Shown here: positions 12,701 through 23,637 of the stretch, piece after piece
Numbering within the stretch: position 1 is the stretch's first letter
Layout: each line of letters opens with the position of its first letter
NCBI RefSeq assembly: GCF_036711975.1
Contig: NC_091975.1
Span: 1,924,501-1,988,500, forward strand
DNA: 64,000 bases
From: Onthophagus taurus
Lineage: Eukaryota; Arthropoda; Insecta; Coleoptera; Scarabaeidae
Reading direction: 5' to 3'
Made by a program: the position numbers and the translations under genes
The notes under the pieces: model-generated
Databases searched by the model: none
What the model was told of the DNA's origin: nothing
Seen by the model: only the letters and a program-made list of their open reading frames with translations

Positions 12701-15700
12701 ATTAATGCGTTGAAAGAGTTTATTAAGGATCAAGATTTATTGTATGCTTTGGGGATATTATTTTTAGATCCTAATTTGAGGAGGCCCCCGAAAGATGTAG
12801 ACAAATTTAGCGAAGTATCCTTTGTCACTGATCATAAAGTAAGCGGGGATACAATCGATCCGATTTTGCTAGAAAAAATGAGGCAAAACGCTGCCATTAA
12901 ATTACAATCCTTTTTTAAAATGATTTGCGAACGAAAATTATTTCAATTACATAAACAACAATCTCAAAAATCCAATAATGTTTATGAGAAATTAAAAAAG
13001 ATTTATACCGATTATTTTTCGGCCCAAAAAAGGCAAAATTTTTGTTTGACTATGTTAAGAAATTTCTATATCAATAATGATTTATTGAAGTCTACGGAAC
13101 TTTACGTTGATATATTAAAAGTCCTCGAATTTACCACGGTTACAGGTTATCAAAATTAATTAATTTAATTAGATTAATATATTTTTTAATTTAATAGGTA
13201 CAACATTGGGGTATTCATGGACGTTCTTTACTCGGCAAAAATTTAATGTAACAAGCGAGCAACCGATTCGAATCAGATACAGCTTTAGTTGCCAGTCGAA
13301 ATCGTCGATTTTAAAAGTTTACAACAACGACACTTTTGAGGAGATCCCGAAAAGTGTCGATATGCCATTAATAACTTATTACAAAAAAAATGAAAACGGT
13401 TATACACTCCTTAGTTATGGATTATGTGATGAGCCGGTTAAATTATCGTGGAAAATCTCGTTGATGTGCCTTAAAAGATCGACCCAAACGGTCGTATTAA
13501 ACGAAGACGTCCCAACTTTAATTACTTTATGTCAAATTTATCGCCCAAACGTTAAAAATATTATACTTCGTTGCATTTTGGAAGTTTATCAAAACACCTA
13601 TATCACAGTTCGATTAGCAACATCCGGGAAATACTCGGATATCACTTTAACTTTGTACGATGAGAACAAAAAGTTGGTGAATAAAATAAGAGGAATACAA
13701 AATATTATTTTACCTTTAACGAGAATCGGAGAAGGCATGAAATCGCCGAGTTTAGAGGCAATTGTTAAAGATAAAAAGACGCGAACCTCTACAGCCAAAT
13801 TAAAACAAAACGTATCGAAATTAACCCTTCGTCTGTAAACGGTTTTCTAGCACCTTCCGTCTGTAAAGGTGGGTCTTTCGGGTCCGGCCGTTTTTTCATC
13901 CTGTTAATGCACTTAAAAAATTTTATAAACAATTCATGATAATGTTCGAAACCTTCAACTTGATAAATCAATCATAAAATTATCGAAAAATTTATTTTTG
14001 CATACATATTTTTTTATACAAATGAAGAAATTCAGTTAATAAGAGTAATTTACTAAAAAAATCATAACTTTTGAAAAAGTAAGATATCGAAATTTTTGAA
14101 AAGAAAATTGATAATGAAAATAATGCTAATTTTTACAAAAAAATATTTTCTTTTATTTATTTAATATTAAGTGCTTAAGTTTGTACAGATAAAATAGACA
14201 ATAAAATAAACGTTAGGAATTAGTATTATTTTATTTGTTCTAATTTTAATGTATTTATTTATTAAGTATATCAGTATTTTTTATCAAAAAACTATTAAAG
14301 CATATTAACCAAACATTAAACAAAATTATTACTTCTTAAGTAAAAAAAACTATTGTACACAATGAGCACAACAAACGCAACGATGTTCCTCACAGACAGG
14401 TTTTTGACACTTTATGCAGCAATACCCCGTTTTTTTATCTTTATCGCTTTTACAAAAATGACATCTCTTTCTCTTCGTTAGTTTATCTGTTTTTAAGATT
14501 GGATTGTCAAACTCATTCAAACCTAAAATCTCTATGATGCCATTGACTATGGATTTGTGCATTCCGTTCGTCGTTAAGCGATCTTGTAAATGTGGTTTTA
14601 TAAGTGCAAGAGACAGTTCTTTTAAAAACTCTCTTTTATTTTTATTTTCATTTTCAGGTAAAAAATTATATAGAATGCACCCATTAACACTGGCCTGATC
14701 CAACATGCCCAAAAAAAAGCGCATTGGCCAGCGGCTGGTTGTACGGGTGCAGGAATAATTTCCACAAAGCTGGTCAAAGACATCTGTACCACATTTGTTT
14801 TTATTATAAAATTCTATAATTTCCGGCTTTCCATTATTTTCACACGCTTTTCCGGTTTTATGCATTGACGACAACAACAAAACAACTTTATTTTTCTTTG
14901 GGCAATACGAGAGTAAAATGTTCTGCCCGTCGTAACCATACCTTGCAGCGCCGATCGAAACATTTCTTTTGAATGATTCCGGAATTTGACGCTTATTTTT
15001 TCTAAGTGTGCCTACCATTGATATATTAAAATTTTTTTTCATTTTGTTACAAATCTCAACTGAAGTGAACCAATTATCGCACGTAATATTTCTATGGGTG
15101 TTATGAATTGGTTCACTCAATTTACGCACGTAATAGGAAGGAACACTCTCACCTTGTTCTGTCTGTACTTTTCCAGTGTACGGTATGGCATTGTACATAT
15201 AAAAAGTTTTTGCGTCATTCATGGAAACTATTTTGATTCCATACCGCGCCGGTTTTGATTTTATATAAACACGTCCCGAAAAACGTCCACGAAACCCTAA
15301 TAACTGTTCGTCAATAGTTAAAAACTGGCTCGGAGTATAGTTATTTTGGCAGTTCTGTATAAAAATATCCCAAATTTGACGAATTGGTGCTAGTGCGTCT
15401 TCAAGGCGTCTTGCAGATCGTGTAGCCTTGTCATCAAATCGAAGCCGACAACTAATAAATTCGAATCGTCTTTGTGACATTGTCGCTTTATGCAGTTTTG
15501 ATCCAAACTCGCGCGACCAGATCTCCGTTAAATTTACACGATTATTGTTTTGCATGCCGCCAAAATATAGGAGACCTATAAATGCCTTCAACTCGTTTAA
15601 AGTAATTGGTTGGAACGATGCACAATCATTGTTGTCCTGTATAAATCGCTCGATTTCGGCGTTAGTATATTTCAAAACAATGTTTAAAATGTCCTGAGTG

Positions 15701-17741
15701 AATAATGTGCTCCAAATTTCTAGAATTGTACGTGATCTTGCAGCCGCACCAATGACTTTAGGCAAAATGATAGTAATATTTGACCTACGGCCTCGAGATT
15801 CTGGCGTAGTGAGACACCATTGATGCTTATCCTTCCCGTAAACAAATTTTCGACGTCTGCTTCCTTCTACAGTCTCTGGCTCATCCTCAACTACACTTTC
15901 GTCTTCTTCCGATTGTTTATCTGAAACATGACTTTCACTATCATCACTGTCAGCCTCTTCAACATTATCGATTTCTTCTTCACTGTCTTCGCCTCCAAAA
16001 TAAGAAATTATTGGACGTTGGCGAAGTACGCGCGCTACGTCGTCAGCCGATCGTTGTGCCATTTTGAGTTATAGCACTGAGAAAAATTTGTTTGATTGTT
16101 TTTTTTTGTAGTCAAAAAAGAACGTCAATGCAAAAAATAAATTTTTCGATACTGCTTTAAAAGTTGACGTTTACACAGTACTTAGCAACTGTCAAAACAA
16201 TTGTTTTTTGTCCACAGCACGCTACGTCCTATATGTAAAAGACTTTTACGTCCAGCTACAATAATCAAAGAATTTGATACTGAATAAATTACAAACGCAA
16301 AATAATTAACATTTTATTGTTTTATCATTTCATATTTAAATGCAAATTTATAATAGTATATTTGTGACATTTAAAATTCGCTATCGCTCGCAATAGCGCT
16401 CGTTCTCGAATGTAAAAGTTTCATTTCACTATCTTATATCAAAAATAAAAATTTTCACTTTCCTGCGAGATCAGTATACGCCGGCTGTAAACCTGGGTCT
16501 TTTGTGTTCGCTACAGATTTAACCTGTTAACAACAACTGTACAACAGAAAATGAAAACTTTAACCTTGTGCGTTCATCACCTATCACACATTACCTTTTT
16601 TTAGGTGGGGGTCCGAACTATGTCTATTCACTTCTTAGAAAATTATTTGCCTAAACAGTTGTAGCTCGGACACGAAATACCCAGGTTTACAGACGAAGGG
16701 TTAAAATCAATCCCAACTTTTTCAACGGAGGAATCAAAACAATTTTTTATTGAAGCAACGGTCGAACCTAACACTTGGCCCTTAACGGCGTCTGAGTGGC
16801 TCACAACGAAATTAGAAAGTAAAAAGTACTTATTATTCCCGACCGATATAACAATTTCGGATAGCAGTCTTTATAAAAATTTAAAAACCGCTTCGGTTAT
16901 GTTAAAATCGGAATCGACCAAACTAACTCCTTATTGGCAATTAACCGTTATTCATGGTTCGAAAGATTCGGTGATTTTACGCGAAGATTTAACCCGGAGG
17001 GAGGAAATAAACGCGATTAAAAACGCTTGGTACGAAAACGACCCCGATAGAAGGTTAAGATCGATCGAACTCCGAGAGAATTATCTGCATAGTATTTGCG
17101 AAAAAGCCGCCGATTATTGCAATGAATCGAAAGAAGTTGAAGTTGGAATTATTTCCGAACACAGCGTCGCTTCAGATGTTTTATTACATAAATGGATACC
17201 CGAAACTTTAATGTTACCGAGATTTGCGCTTTGTGATTATTATTCACGAGAAGAATATGAAGAACCTATGTAAATAATTAATTAATTTATTTCATTTAGA
17301 ATTAAATTTTCTAATTCTAAACGAGAATAGCTAAGTGTGGATAGCTTTGTGTGCATTAAAGTTATTCATTCAAACATTCTATTAAATTATTTCCAGATAT
17401 CCAAAATTAGATGAATGGGAAATTCATGTCGAGGAACAAGTTGATAAAGAATCCTTGGAAGCTGCGGAATTATTTGCGGAATGTAACGATAGAATGGAGT
17501 ACATCATGGAGACGCAAGTGGAAGTTTGTGCGCACATTAGAGATTGGTATAACGGTAAGTTATTTAAAAAAAAATTCCAAATATTAACATTATTTTAAAA
17601 GAATGTCGAGATGATTCATCCGAAATGATTAAAAAAGCTTACGATGCACGACAAAGGTACCTAAATGTTTTAATGGCGCTTATGGGTGGTGGTGCAACTG
17701 ATGATGCAAAAGAAAAAAAGAAAGGCGGAAAAAAGAAATAA
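9744..17741 (+). CDS. Androglobin (calpain-like and globin-containing protein), interrupted by piggyBac
   Basis: Androglobin is a large protein with a calpain-like N-terminal region and a rearranged globin domain tied to an IQ motif; in mammals it is testis-enriched and linked to cilia and sperm tails. Exons: 9744-10022, 10074-11076, 11664-13145, 13198-17269 (split by a transposon), 17397-17554 and 17602-17741. Leaving out the transposon and one TTAA, the exons total 4254 bases, or 1417 residues. Calpain-like blocks are GKYVVRLFWMGFWRKVIVDD and YEIWPLILCKG in exon 2; a Lys-rich linker follows. LARWKRFRWLKWAISKGLW opens exon 3. An IQ-like NAAIKLQSFFKMICERK lies after the presumed globin helices. 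The C-terminus ends KKGGKKK. In the sequenced allele the frame stops just inside the transposon, so only a shortened protein could be made. ATG 9744 was chosen because MSSARLPKSYLIFPQW resembles the family start. Confidence 0.85.
11537..11597 (-). repeat. Hairpin-family interspersed repeat, copy 3
   Basis: Reads AACTAACACTAGACC, CACTAGAAAC, then TTTGGTTTTAACTGTGCG and CTGAAGAC, a diverged half-copy. It sits in the large androglobin intron, about 65 bp before the acceptor of exon 3. ATATACAAC just upstream matches the flank seen in other copies. Confidence 0.6.
13825..13840 (+). repeat. piggyBac left terminal inverted repeat
   Basis: CCCTTCGTCTGTAAAC directly after TTAA at 13821-13824. It is the exact inverse of the right end. 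Its TAA stops the androglobin reading frame. Confidence 0.95.
14350..16062 (-). CDS. piggyBac transposase, intact
   Basis: A 570-residue transposase that excises seamlessly at TTAA by a DDD mechanism. The acidic N-terminus (about residues 24-65, rich in E, D and S) is typical of the family. Catalytic aspartates are visible as D251 in FLTIDEQLLGFRGR, D329 in NITCDNWFTS and D427/D430 in KCGTDVFDQ. These correspond to D268, D346, D447 and D450 of the Trichoplusia enzyme. The C-terminal Cys-rich zinc-binding region spans about residues 530-570 (CHFCKSD, CCIKCQKPVCEEHRC, CCAHC) and would bind the ends. No stop or frameshift is present. It lies antisense to the host androglobin gene, with its start about 640 bp from the right end of the element. 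Confidence 0.96.
   Translation of the reverse strand: MAQRSADDVARVLRQRPIISYFGGEDSEEEIDNVEEADSDDSESHVSDKQSEEDESVVEDEPETVEGSRRRKFVYGKDKHQWCLTTPESRGRRSNITIILPKVIGAAARSRTILEIWSTLFTQDILNIVLKYTNAEIERFIQDNNDCASFQPITLNELKAFIGLLYFGGMQNNNRVNLTEIWSREFGSKLHKATMSQRRFEFISCRLRFDDKATRSARRLEDALAPIRQIWDIFIQNCQNNYTPSQFLTIDEQLLGFRGRFSGRVYIKSKPARYGIKIVSMNDAKTFYMYNAIPYTGKVQTEQGESVPSYYVRKLSEPIHNTHRNITCDNWFTSVEICNKMKKNFNISMVGTLRKNKRQIPESFKRNVSIGAARYGYDGQNILLSYCPKKNKVVLLLSSMHKTGKACENNGKPEIIEFYNKNKCGTDVFDQLCGNYSCTRTTSRWPMRFFLGMLDQASVNGCILYNFLPENENKNKREFLKELSLALIKPHLQDRLTTNGMHKSIVNGIIEILGLNEFDNPILKTDKLTKRKRCHFCKSDKDKKTGYCCIKCQKPVCEEHRCVCCAHCVQ
16685..16700 (-). repeat. piggyBac right terminal inverted repeat
   Basis: Exact inverse of the left end, directly followed by the second TTAA at 16701-16704. 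Confidence 0.95.
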
Positions 17742-19099
17742 TTTTTTCTCTTTTTTGATCGTTAAACTGTTAATTAATTTCTGGAATAGATCGAAGATAA
17801 TCCGGATTATAATGGCCGGTCTGTCAATCAAAATGAGAGGCGAAACCCCTCATTTGCAAAGTGGATTTCTGGGAAATTGGTGGGATGCTGTCATTCACAT
17901 TGTTATTTGATTGAAATATCTACCCGTTATGCTGATTTAATTTCATTTAGTCATAAATGATGAATTTTAATTGTATGAAGAAATCAATACAGTTAAATTT
18001 AAACAGTTGTTATAAATTTAATTCGTTATTAATCTTTTAGATAATTTAGATTAATTTGATGACATAAATCAAAAAGGAAAAGTGTGTTCGGACTTTTCTA
18101 TATGTGATTATTAACCACAGTCACATTGAACCAGTACAATCTTCCATTTTTTTCCTCAATACTATAAAGGTTATTTAGTAGTACAATAATGCGTCAAATT
18201 GTTGCAAAACTAGCAACAGTTGGTAATATTCATAGGGAATTTCATTATATGTTGTCAAATTGCTATCCAAATGCCTACATGTAACTATAAAAATTGAAAA
18301 TGTCAATTTAAGAATAAGAAATGTCATTTTGACGTTTAAAATGTTAATGTCAAGATGAAAATGTCATTGAAGAATAGGAATAACTTCATACAGTTTATTT
18401 ATACAAAAAACTTACTCTTATATGACACATAGCTGATGTATAAAAAGTCATCTTAAAGTTACTATAAATAATACCGCCTCTAAAATCAGTAAAATAATAC
18501 AAATATGGGAGGTTATATAAAAGTCAATAAAAAGGAAGTTATGCAATACTTGAAATTAAAAATAAATGGAAATTTAAAAATTTAATTATACATTTGTGGA
18601 AAACTTAAAAAGTCCTTCAACATACACTTTCTAGTTACTTGCATAAACAAAGATAAAAATGTAGATTACAGTATGTGCGGTATGAATACATTTAATTTTG
18701 AAAAAATATTAATACTTGTACTAAATAATGGCGCTGATTAAACAACAACAAAATATATTATTATCTCATATCATTATCTTTGTTTATGGACACGTATAAT
18801 CATAAAAGAAATTCATCATTCTTGTTTTAAAGCACAAAACCTACTGACTTAGTTATTAACCCTACCTCCTAAGTAAATACAGTCTTCGCGAAATACCGTG
18901 TGGGCGATTATTCCCCACATTTCTCTAATAATAATAATATTAATGAAAGGTTTAAAAGGGACACATTCAAAAAAGCATGAGAGACAGATAAAGAGACCTT
19001 AAGGCTAATATTTGGAGACAATGTGTTATGAAAAGAAAAAAATTGGACACAATCACTTGACTTGGTTGGTTACTCTTTTTATCATCCACCGATTTATAA
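17742..19099. other. Intergenic DNA between two convergent genes
   Basis: Androglobin and the RasGAP gene converge here. The stretch holds the 3' untranslated ends of both. No coding exon or clear repeat is seen. Confidence 0.4.
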
Positions 19100-22079
19100 C
19101 TATCTTATCATCTCAAGATATTTTTGCTTGTGTTTTGTTAACATATCAGTAACAGTAACCAAAGTTTTCAAACTCGGATTAACTTTAGAAATTGCTTGTA
19201 ATTCCGGTAAATGAGCAACACAAATGTGATGTAAAGTAGCCAATTCTTTCGCTGTGTCTAATCTATTTATATTAACCAATTCACCTGGGTCGCCAATCGC
19301 CGATAATTGATCCAAAAACACCACCATACGTTCTTTATTTTTTAAAATAAACGGGTTCACAACTTCCATGTATTGTTCTTTTCCACCAAACTCAACCAAA
19401 TTCGCTAAATTCTGTAAGCATTTGGCGACCATAACCAAACTTCTTGTCGCCATTTGAGATGGTTGTTCATTAACCAAACTGAATTGACGAGGATTTAATA
19501 AAGCTGGGCATAATAGTCTTAGGAAAATAAATCCGGAAACGACGCGAGTTCGAACGAATCGTTCACCAGGCCATTTTGCTACCACCGCTTTTTGGAGACA
19601 ACCGCAAATATAACGAACAGGTCTAGGCAGTTCTTCTAACGATATAAATATTGTTAATGTGACTTGATCGAGAATTTGTAAAAGAAATTCTGCGTTGCTA
19701 CACGCCTCATCAGGCGAATCCATTTTATTCGGATTCAATTCAGCGCTTTGTTTACTTTCCAAGAGACGTTGAATTATATCCATTAATGCAGCTCTTAAAA
19801 AATCGCCGCATTCCGCTCGCATGTATAGGTCCATTAGGGTCGTTGGGAGTGATGCTGCTCGAAATAACGTCGAAATTTCGGTTTCTTTTTCAATCTAAAA
19901 AAAATAAAATAAAAGAATGTGTATTTGGTTGCATATATATTTTGATTTTATTTACTTCAGCATTATTTAATTCCCTCAACAACTCAGTTTCTCTCATTTC
20001 CGCTCTAAAAACTTTCAATAAAGCCACTGCTAACGGTTGGCGATCCGCGTGACAAATTTCCGCCAAAGTTTTCACAGATGTTAACCCAGGTTCTAATAAA
20101 AGTTGTTGAAGCGGGCTGTATTCTTCTCCGGGCATAACCAAATCGTGTAAATATCTTATTCGTAATCTTAAAGATCCCCATTCCCCAATTGGAGTAACCC
20201 CAGTTAAATCATACCATTTTTCGTGTTCTTCCCCGTTTCCCAATTTACTCAAATCAATATGTAAATCGGCGACTTCATTGTCTTTTCCCCTTTTACCTTT
20301 ATTATAAACTGTCAATGTAAATGAGACGATATCGCAAGGAACATCGTCAATTACAAATTCTTCCTCCCAAATTGGATCTGAACCACTTTTAACGCGGGTT
20401 TTTCCGATACGAACTTGGTTGTTTAATTGAATTGTGATGTAGGGTTGAGGTACGAATTTAACTGGAAGTCGATGGGCGTCCAAAATGTTCAAAGTTAAAC
20501 ATCTTAACTCGCGTAATTTGGGTACTTTTGACGTGGCTTTGCTCATTTGTGGTACACATAACGGTTTAAGAGCGTTTATCCATTCTTGGCACTCTTCTAA
20601 CGAAGGTGCCGCTAAATGAGTTACTGTTGAAATACATGGTAAAGCTTTTTCGACGATTTGAAAGCAGTATTGTCGCTCCCAAAGGCTATCATGTACCTGA
20701 TACAAGTAAGCGCAAGATAAATCGATGAGCCCCTTGGGTTTTGTGCGTTTTGGATTTTCATAAATATATAAAAGGGTATCGGTACCATCAACTAATAAAA
20801 TAAAATAGAGGAGTTTCCATTTTTTTGTAACTTTATCCGGTTTTCTATGTAAATAACCTTTGTGTTTAATTCCTTTCATTTTTTTAAAACTCGCTTGATC
20901 TCGACATTCCCTCAAAGTGGCGTAAATTTTTTCAGGCTCCGATTTCATTTTATTACCATCCGGTACCCAATCCAATTGTTTTGAGCCATCAACAACCAAA
21001 GGATGCTGTAAAGTATAACCTTCAACAATTTGTTCTTTCCGATAACGATTTATAACCGCATCTAAACATTCAAAAATTCTTCCCCCCATTAGATATCGCA
21101 CCCCTCTTTTTTCAATCCGAAATCGTTGAATTTGATTGTTTATATGAAAAAATAATGAGTAATCTCCGGGTGAGTTATCACTTGGTCGTACAAGAAAGCT
21201 TCCAGGACCAGCTTTAACGAGTAAATCAACAGCTTCGCTTTTAGTACAACTCGGATGAAACCATGGGAAGACCGTATTTGGATCAATACTATCGTCTAAA
21301 TCTTCGACGAGTTCTCTAAAAATCATTCCTTGTTCTCCAGTACGATGAGCGGTCACCCATAACCAACCATCACCCATATCGTTGTGAACGAAAAAGATGT
21401 CACCCTTTTTAAATGTTAATTCATCGGTGTCGGGCATTTTTGTGTAAGGAAGAATTGCAACGACTCTCTAATAAAATAAAAGAAATAAAGATTACATTTT
21501 AAAACTTTTTATAACAGATAAAAAAAATTTTATCAACTCAACGCTGTTTTAAAGCTATTTATAACTAAGATAACAATTTAAACAACAAAGAAATACCTTT
21601 TTATCGTTGACTGGTTCCGGAGGTGCAACTGGATGAATTAATCTTTCCCTTTTTAATAAATCACTAAATTGTGTGTAATATCCAATCAAATCATTTAAAG
21701 AATCAAATTGACGTCCCCCAATATAAAAATCACCACAAACTGCTGTTATTCGAAAATGATTTATTCCAGTTCTTCCCAAATAAGATAAAACGTACGATCC
21801 CGGTTTACGATCACTTTCTCTTACAAGATAACTTCCCAATCGGTTCTCCTCCCAAAGGCGCTCCTCGGCTTGATACCTATCCAATCGCCCATGATACCAT
21901 TGTGTTTCCGGGGGCGCGTGAGTCGCGGAATCACCAAGATCGGGGTCTTCAGGCTCCGTTTTAGGAGGCGGCGGGTGCTCTTGATCGTTACCATCTTCAC
22001 TTCCTGTACTGGGAGAACCCAGTTTATCTTTCATGATACCAGCACCCTGCAAGGCGCTCCCCCTGATCAAATCGGCCAT
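19100..22079 (-). CDS. vap: Ras GTPase-activating protein, RASA1/vacuolar peduncle type
   Basis: Speeds GTP hydrolysis by Ras downstream of receptor tyrosine kinases. Three exons: 21597-22079, 19956-21467 and 19100-19894, all phase 0, giving 929 residues. Domain order is that of RASA1. The first SH2 is at about 61-150 (YLVRES, with Arg87 binding phosphotyrosine). SH3 is at about 162-220 (AILPYTKMPDTDELTFKKGD). The second SH2 is at about 230-320 (FLVRPS, Arg255), PH at about 361-464 and C2 at about 481-606. The RasGAP domain fills the C-terminal third. The arginine finger is Arg677 in TLFRAASL, and the stabilising motif is SGFIFLRLLCPALLNP. The N-terminus has a short Pro/Glu-rich stretch before the first SH2. 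The start is the first ATG in the exon. Nothing is missing, so it should be a working enzyme. Confidence 0.95.
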
Positions 22080-22576
22080 TTTCCGTGCGGTTTTTAGGGA
22101 TCAAACAGTTAAAACATCGTTTTCGAACACGTATTAAGTGAGAAATACTATTTTTGGATGATTGTTTTAACTTAATCCATTGTCCAAAATAACTCTTAGT
22201 ATTGACTCACTGGTTTTGACATTTGAACATGGAGAGGAAAACATTACTATATTCTGACGTTTGTGGGTAAAGTAGAAAACTATTTATTTTTTTTAAATTT
22301 AAATATGGTTAAAAAGTTAATACGAAGTAAGATTAATGGTTTTATTATTCCATTAAATTGAGGAAAATAACTTGTTTAAATCGTAACAATATAACCACAA
22401 AAAAAATTAATAAGGAGTTATGTAATGAATTATTATAAGTAATATCTCGGAATTATCTTTCGTATTGAAGGTAAGTGAATTGTTAACTAAATTAACTACC
22501 ACTCATAGTTAACGTCATCTAAGAGATAACGTAAAAATCGATGGTGTCGGTTTTTATAATCAAATAATATTTAAAA
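22080..22576. other. Upstream region of the RasGAP gene
   Basis: Should hold the RasGAP promoter and 5' leader. No coding exon is seen. Confidence 0.35.
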
Positions 22577-22741
22577 ATGGATAATTTTATGGATGTTGGG
22601 GATGAAAAAATTATTTTCGAGGAAATAAACGAGACGATTAAATCAGATAAATATGCATTCAGATGTGGAATTCGTGAAAAGATTCCGTCTTTCCAAGGAA
22701 ACTTTTCATTTTTATCTCCACGAAATAGAGGAAGTAATTAG
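22577..22741 (+). CDS. Small ORF of 54 residues, unrecognised; possible exon or gene remnant
   Basis: Starts MDNFMDVGDEKIIFEEINET and ends in SPRNRGSN with a stop just before a TA-flanked MITE copy. It has reasonable coding composition (mixed acidic and basic residues), unlike the AT-rich noise around it. A possible donor (gaa|gtaatt) occurs shortly before the stop, so it could be the first exon of a gene cut off by the repeat nest. I recognise no family. It may be chance. Confidence 0.25.
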   Translation: MDNFMDVGDEKIIFEEINETIKSDKYAFRCGIREKIPSFQGNFSFLSPRNRGSN

Positions 22742-22744
22742 CTA

Positions 22745-22866
22745 TACTCTGTTTTTAAACCAGGAGGAGTAAACGCGAAAGTCAGATTTACACTAGGAAA
22801 AATCAACAGAAAATATCACTAGATATTTTGGCGGTAAATTTAAATTAATAATTATTATTATTAATG
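22745..22866 (+). mobile_element. Partial copy of a TA-flanked MITE (5' part)
   Basis: About 120 bp closely matching the first 120 bp of the complete copy at 23240-23635, including the full 27-bp terminal repeat. It breaks off where a 122-bp tandem repeat starts. Confidence 0.8.
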
Positions 22867-23142
22867 TTTGTAAACAAAACTAACCTTACCTAACATTCCT
22901 TCACGCTATAATTGACATTACAAAAGAAAACTTCACGCTATAATTGCCATTACTAATTTCCAAAGAAAACTTCATGGTATAATTAATGTTTGTAAACAAA
23001 ACTAACCTTCCCTCACATTCCTTCACGCTATAATTGACATTACAAAAGAAAACTTCACGCTATAATTGCCATTACTAATTGCCAAAAAATACTTCATGGT
23101 ATAATTAATGTTTGTAAACAAAACTAACCTTACCTAACATTC
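22861..23142 (+). repeat. 122-bp tandem repeat, about 2.3 copies
   Basis: Units start at 22861, 22983 and 23105 with TTAATGTTTGTAAACAAAAC. Each unit also contains two internal copies of CTTCACGCTATAATTG, so there is a smaller repeat within the large one. Units differ by a few bases. AAAACTAACCTTACC, part of the unit, occurs again near 59971. Confidence 0.9.
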
Positions 23143-23143
23143 A

Positions 23144-23237
23144 GCGTCTGAAGACACAGGGCTAAACCCGAAACTTAAAAATATACAACTTAGCGCTGAA
23201 TAACAATTAAAACTAGAACTAACACTTGCACTAGAAC
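23144..23237. repeat. Hairpin-family interspersed repeat, copy 4
   Basis: GCGTCTGAAGACACAGGGCT leads into AAACCCGAAACTT, then AAAATATACAACTTAGCGC, GAATAACAATTAAAACTAG and CTAACACTTGCACTAGAAC. This copy shows the hairpin half and the CTAG-rich half joined through the conserved body. Confidence 0.7.
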
Positions 23238-23239
23238 TA

Positions 23240-23635
23240 TACTCTGTTTTTAAACCAGGAGGAGTAAACGCGAAAGTCAGACTTACACTGGAAAAAATCG
23301 CCAGAAAAGATCACTAGATATTTTGGCGGTAAATTTAAATTAATAATTATTATTTATTTATTTACTTATTATTGTATTTATTTTCGTTTGTTATCGTCAA
23401 CACTATACATACAAATTAACATTGAAGTTATGAGTGTATTTATTTCAAAATATAATAAAAAAGGATTTAAGAACACAAAATATACAATAATGACACGAAA
23501 CTGTCGAATTATCAATTACCTAACCTTCAAATTCAAAATTGCCTGTGTGTGAACCTTCCTCGCATTCAACCAATCACGTGCTAGGTCAATCTGGTGACAA
23601 ATTTAAAATACTCCTCCTGGTTTAAAAACAGAGTA
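23240..23635. mobile_element. Complete 396-bp MITE with perfect 27-bp inverted ends and TA target copies
   Basis: The ends at 23240-23266 and 23609-23635 are exact inverse copies, starting TACTCTGTTTTTAAACC. TA flanks each side (23238-23239 and 23636-23637). That is the pattern of a non-autonomous Tc1/mariner-type element. It has no coding capacity. The perfect ends suggest it is fairly young. Confidence 0.85.
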
Positions 23636-23637
23636 TA

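Larger units (their letters stand above)
13825..16700 (-). mobile_element. Complete piggyBac-family DNA transposon
   Basis: 2876 bp between two TTAA target copies (13821-13824 and 16701-16704). The terminal inverted repeats are identical over 16 bases, starting CCCTTCG. A single transposase ORF runs on the minus strand. A subterminal motif near CTGTAAACCTGGGT and TTCG occurs at about 13858-13890 (+), 16487-16520 (+) and 16662-16695 (-), probably transposase-binding repeats. Intact ORF, matching ends and a clean site point to a recent insertion that may still be able to move. Confidence 0.97.
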
